Shown piece by piece: positions 63,385 to 64,000 of a stretch of DNA of 64,000 nucleotides. A program made the translations under genes and the position numbers. This stretch comes from Streptomyces sp. NA02950. Its GTDB lineage: Bacteria > Actinomycetota > Actinomycetes > Streptomycetales > Streptomycetaceae. The stretch is taken from positions 6,507,001 through 6,571,000 of the forward strand of contig NZ_CP054916.1 in assembly GCF_013364155.1 (NCBI RefSeq), read 5' to 3'. Positions within the stretch are counted from its first letter, which is position 1; each line of letters starts with the position of its first letter. Under the pieces are notes generated by a model. That model ran no database searches and was not told the origin of the DNA. It saw only the letters and a program-made list of their open reading frames with translations.

Positions 63385-63541
63385 CCGTACGGACCGCGAC
63401 GCTCCCGCCCCGCGGGCGCGCGGCCGTCACCGGCTCGGACAGCTCGATGACCAGGCTGGTCCGTGAACCGACGGCCAGCGTGAGCACCCCGTCCCGCCGC
63501 CCGGTCACCCACAGCGCCAGCGTGCGCACCATCCGTATCAC
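63299..63541 (-). CDS. Short ORF coupled to the upstream right-edge gene
   Basis: GTG 63541 overlaps the stop of the next upstream gene (GTGA), typical of true coupling here. The 80-residue product starts MIRMVRTLALWVTGRRDGV and has high third-position GC. Its last third overlaps the LacI 3' end on the other strand by 86 nt. No domain recognised. It could be the truncated start of a longer gene. Confidence 0.4.
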   Translation of the reverse strand: MIRMVRTLALWVTGRRDGVLTLAVGSRTSLVIELSEPVTAARPRGGSVAVRTVRCHADAPDRLLAALPPSVRAGRCSPAG

Positions 63542-64000
63542 CGGAGCCGCTCCTCGATGGTCCGCATGGCCCGGCGTACCGCTTCCGCCTGCGCGGGCGC
63601 GAAGTCCGCGAAGAACGCCTCCATGAACGCCGCGCCCCGCGCCCCGGTCGCCTTCCCCGTCATCCCCGGTGCGCGCGAGGCCGGTCTGACCCCGCCGGCC
63701 GTCGCCCCCTTGATCCCCTCCTGGATCCCCTCCCGCGCCCGCATCCCGGCCACGATCTCGTCCGGCAGCGCCTCGACCAGCACCCGCGCGGCCTCGTCCA
63801 CCCGAGGATCGTCGGGCTCCGCGTCGGCGAGCGCGTCCAGCAGGGCGTACGTCTCGTACGCGCGCCCCATCGCGCCCGGTGTCCCCGTCATCGCCGTACG
63901 GAACAGCGTGAACATCCGCTCGGCCTCCTCCGGCATCGCCACCGTCTCCAGCAGCGTCAGGAACTCCCGCTCCCGCACCGCCATCGCCGGTTCGGGCCCG
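63538..64000 (-). CDS. Helical hypothetical protein at the right edge (may be partial)
   Basis: ATG 63984 opens a 148-residue helical protein (MAVREREFLTLLETVAMPEEAERMF, ending AVRRAMRTIEERLR). The frame stays open to the window edge, so the true start may be further upstream. There is a repetitive Gly/Ala/Arg middle part. No recognised family and no TM. It is coupled to the short ORF downstream. Confidence 0.55.
   Translation of the reverse strand, partial: GPEPAMAVREREFLTLLETVAMPEEAERMFTLFRTAMTGTPGAMGRAYETYALLDALADAEPDDPRVDEAARVLVEALPDEIVAGMRAREGIQEGIKGATAGGVRPASRAPGMTGKATGARGAAFMEAFFADFAPAQAEAVRRAMRTIEERLR

Overview
The window is chromosomal DNA of an actinomycete, almost certainly Streptomyces. 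GC is very high with strong third-position GC bias. GTG starts are frequent, and there is one likely CTG and two TTG starts. Many genes overlap by 4 bp (ATGA/GTGA/TGATG), and many small HTH regulators are present. At least eight genes have a TANNNT box 6-7 nt before the start codon, which is the layout of leaderless mRNAs. No tRNA, rRNA, CRISPR array or transposase was seen.

Layout. 0-6 kb: the N-terminus of a zinc-ribbon membrane protein, an MFS exporter fused to a MarR-like domain, two GNAT acetyltransferases, a tandem pair of related small proteins, and an XRE-cupin regulator. 6-12 kb: lower-GC accessory DNA with a secreted protein, a lipoprotein, an SDR/TetR divergon with twin operators, a DUF218 protein, an XRE-TPR regulator and a decayed small gene. 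12-17 kb: ABM monooxygenase-like and DUF2000 genes, an AraC regulator, a glycosyltransferase-87/PAP2 fusion and a secreted SodC-like protein. 17-19.6 kb: a CYP125-like P450 divergent from a steroid-type thiolase. 19.7-26 kb: an ECF transporter operon behind a cobalamin riboswitch. 26-32 kb: a metallo-beta-lactamase-fold protein, a GT2, an aldehyde dehydrogenase with ferredoxin, an orphan response regulator and a KstR-like TetR regulator. 32-35.4 kb: an operon of GT4, methyltransferase and an (alpha/alpha)6-toroid protein. 35.5-43.4 kb: an F420 oxidoreductase, membrane proteins, an amidase, a second MFS exporter and a DesK/DesR-type two-component system. 43.7-46.8 kb: an operon of MaoC hydratase, alcohol dehydrogenase and SDR. 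46.9-49.4 kb: an XRE regulator followed by small zinc-finger and membrane proteins. 49.5-52.4 kb: a large protein with hexapeptide repeats. 52.6-56.9 kb: housekeeping genes (Nif3-like, coiled-coil zinc ribbon, RNase HI/phosphatase, KDPG aldolase, YaaA). 57-63.4 kb: an alpha-glucoside uptake and hydrolysis operon with a divergent LacI regulator. The right edge holds two coupled minus-strand ORFs.

Two themes link genes across the window. (1) The TetR protein at 31 kb closely resembles mycobacterial KstR. Sequences matching the KstR box TNNAACNNGTTNNA at 7 or 8 of 8 fixed positions lie before its own gene, before the GT4 operon, on both sides of the P450/thiolase divergon, and before the hydratase/ADH/SDR operon. 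This suggests a scattered steroid-like or lipid regulon that also includes a glycosyltransferase operon. (2) The ECF operon carries a cobalamin riboswitch and encodes two secreted, membrane-anchored proteins. One of these is an (alpha/alpha)6-type protein, as in animal intrinsic factor. This suggests a cell-surface B12 capture system. Its CbiQ gene is frameshifted in this sequence.
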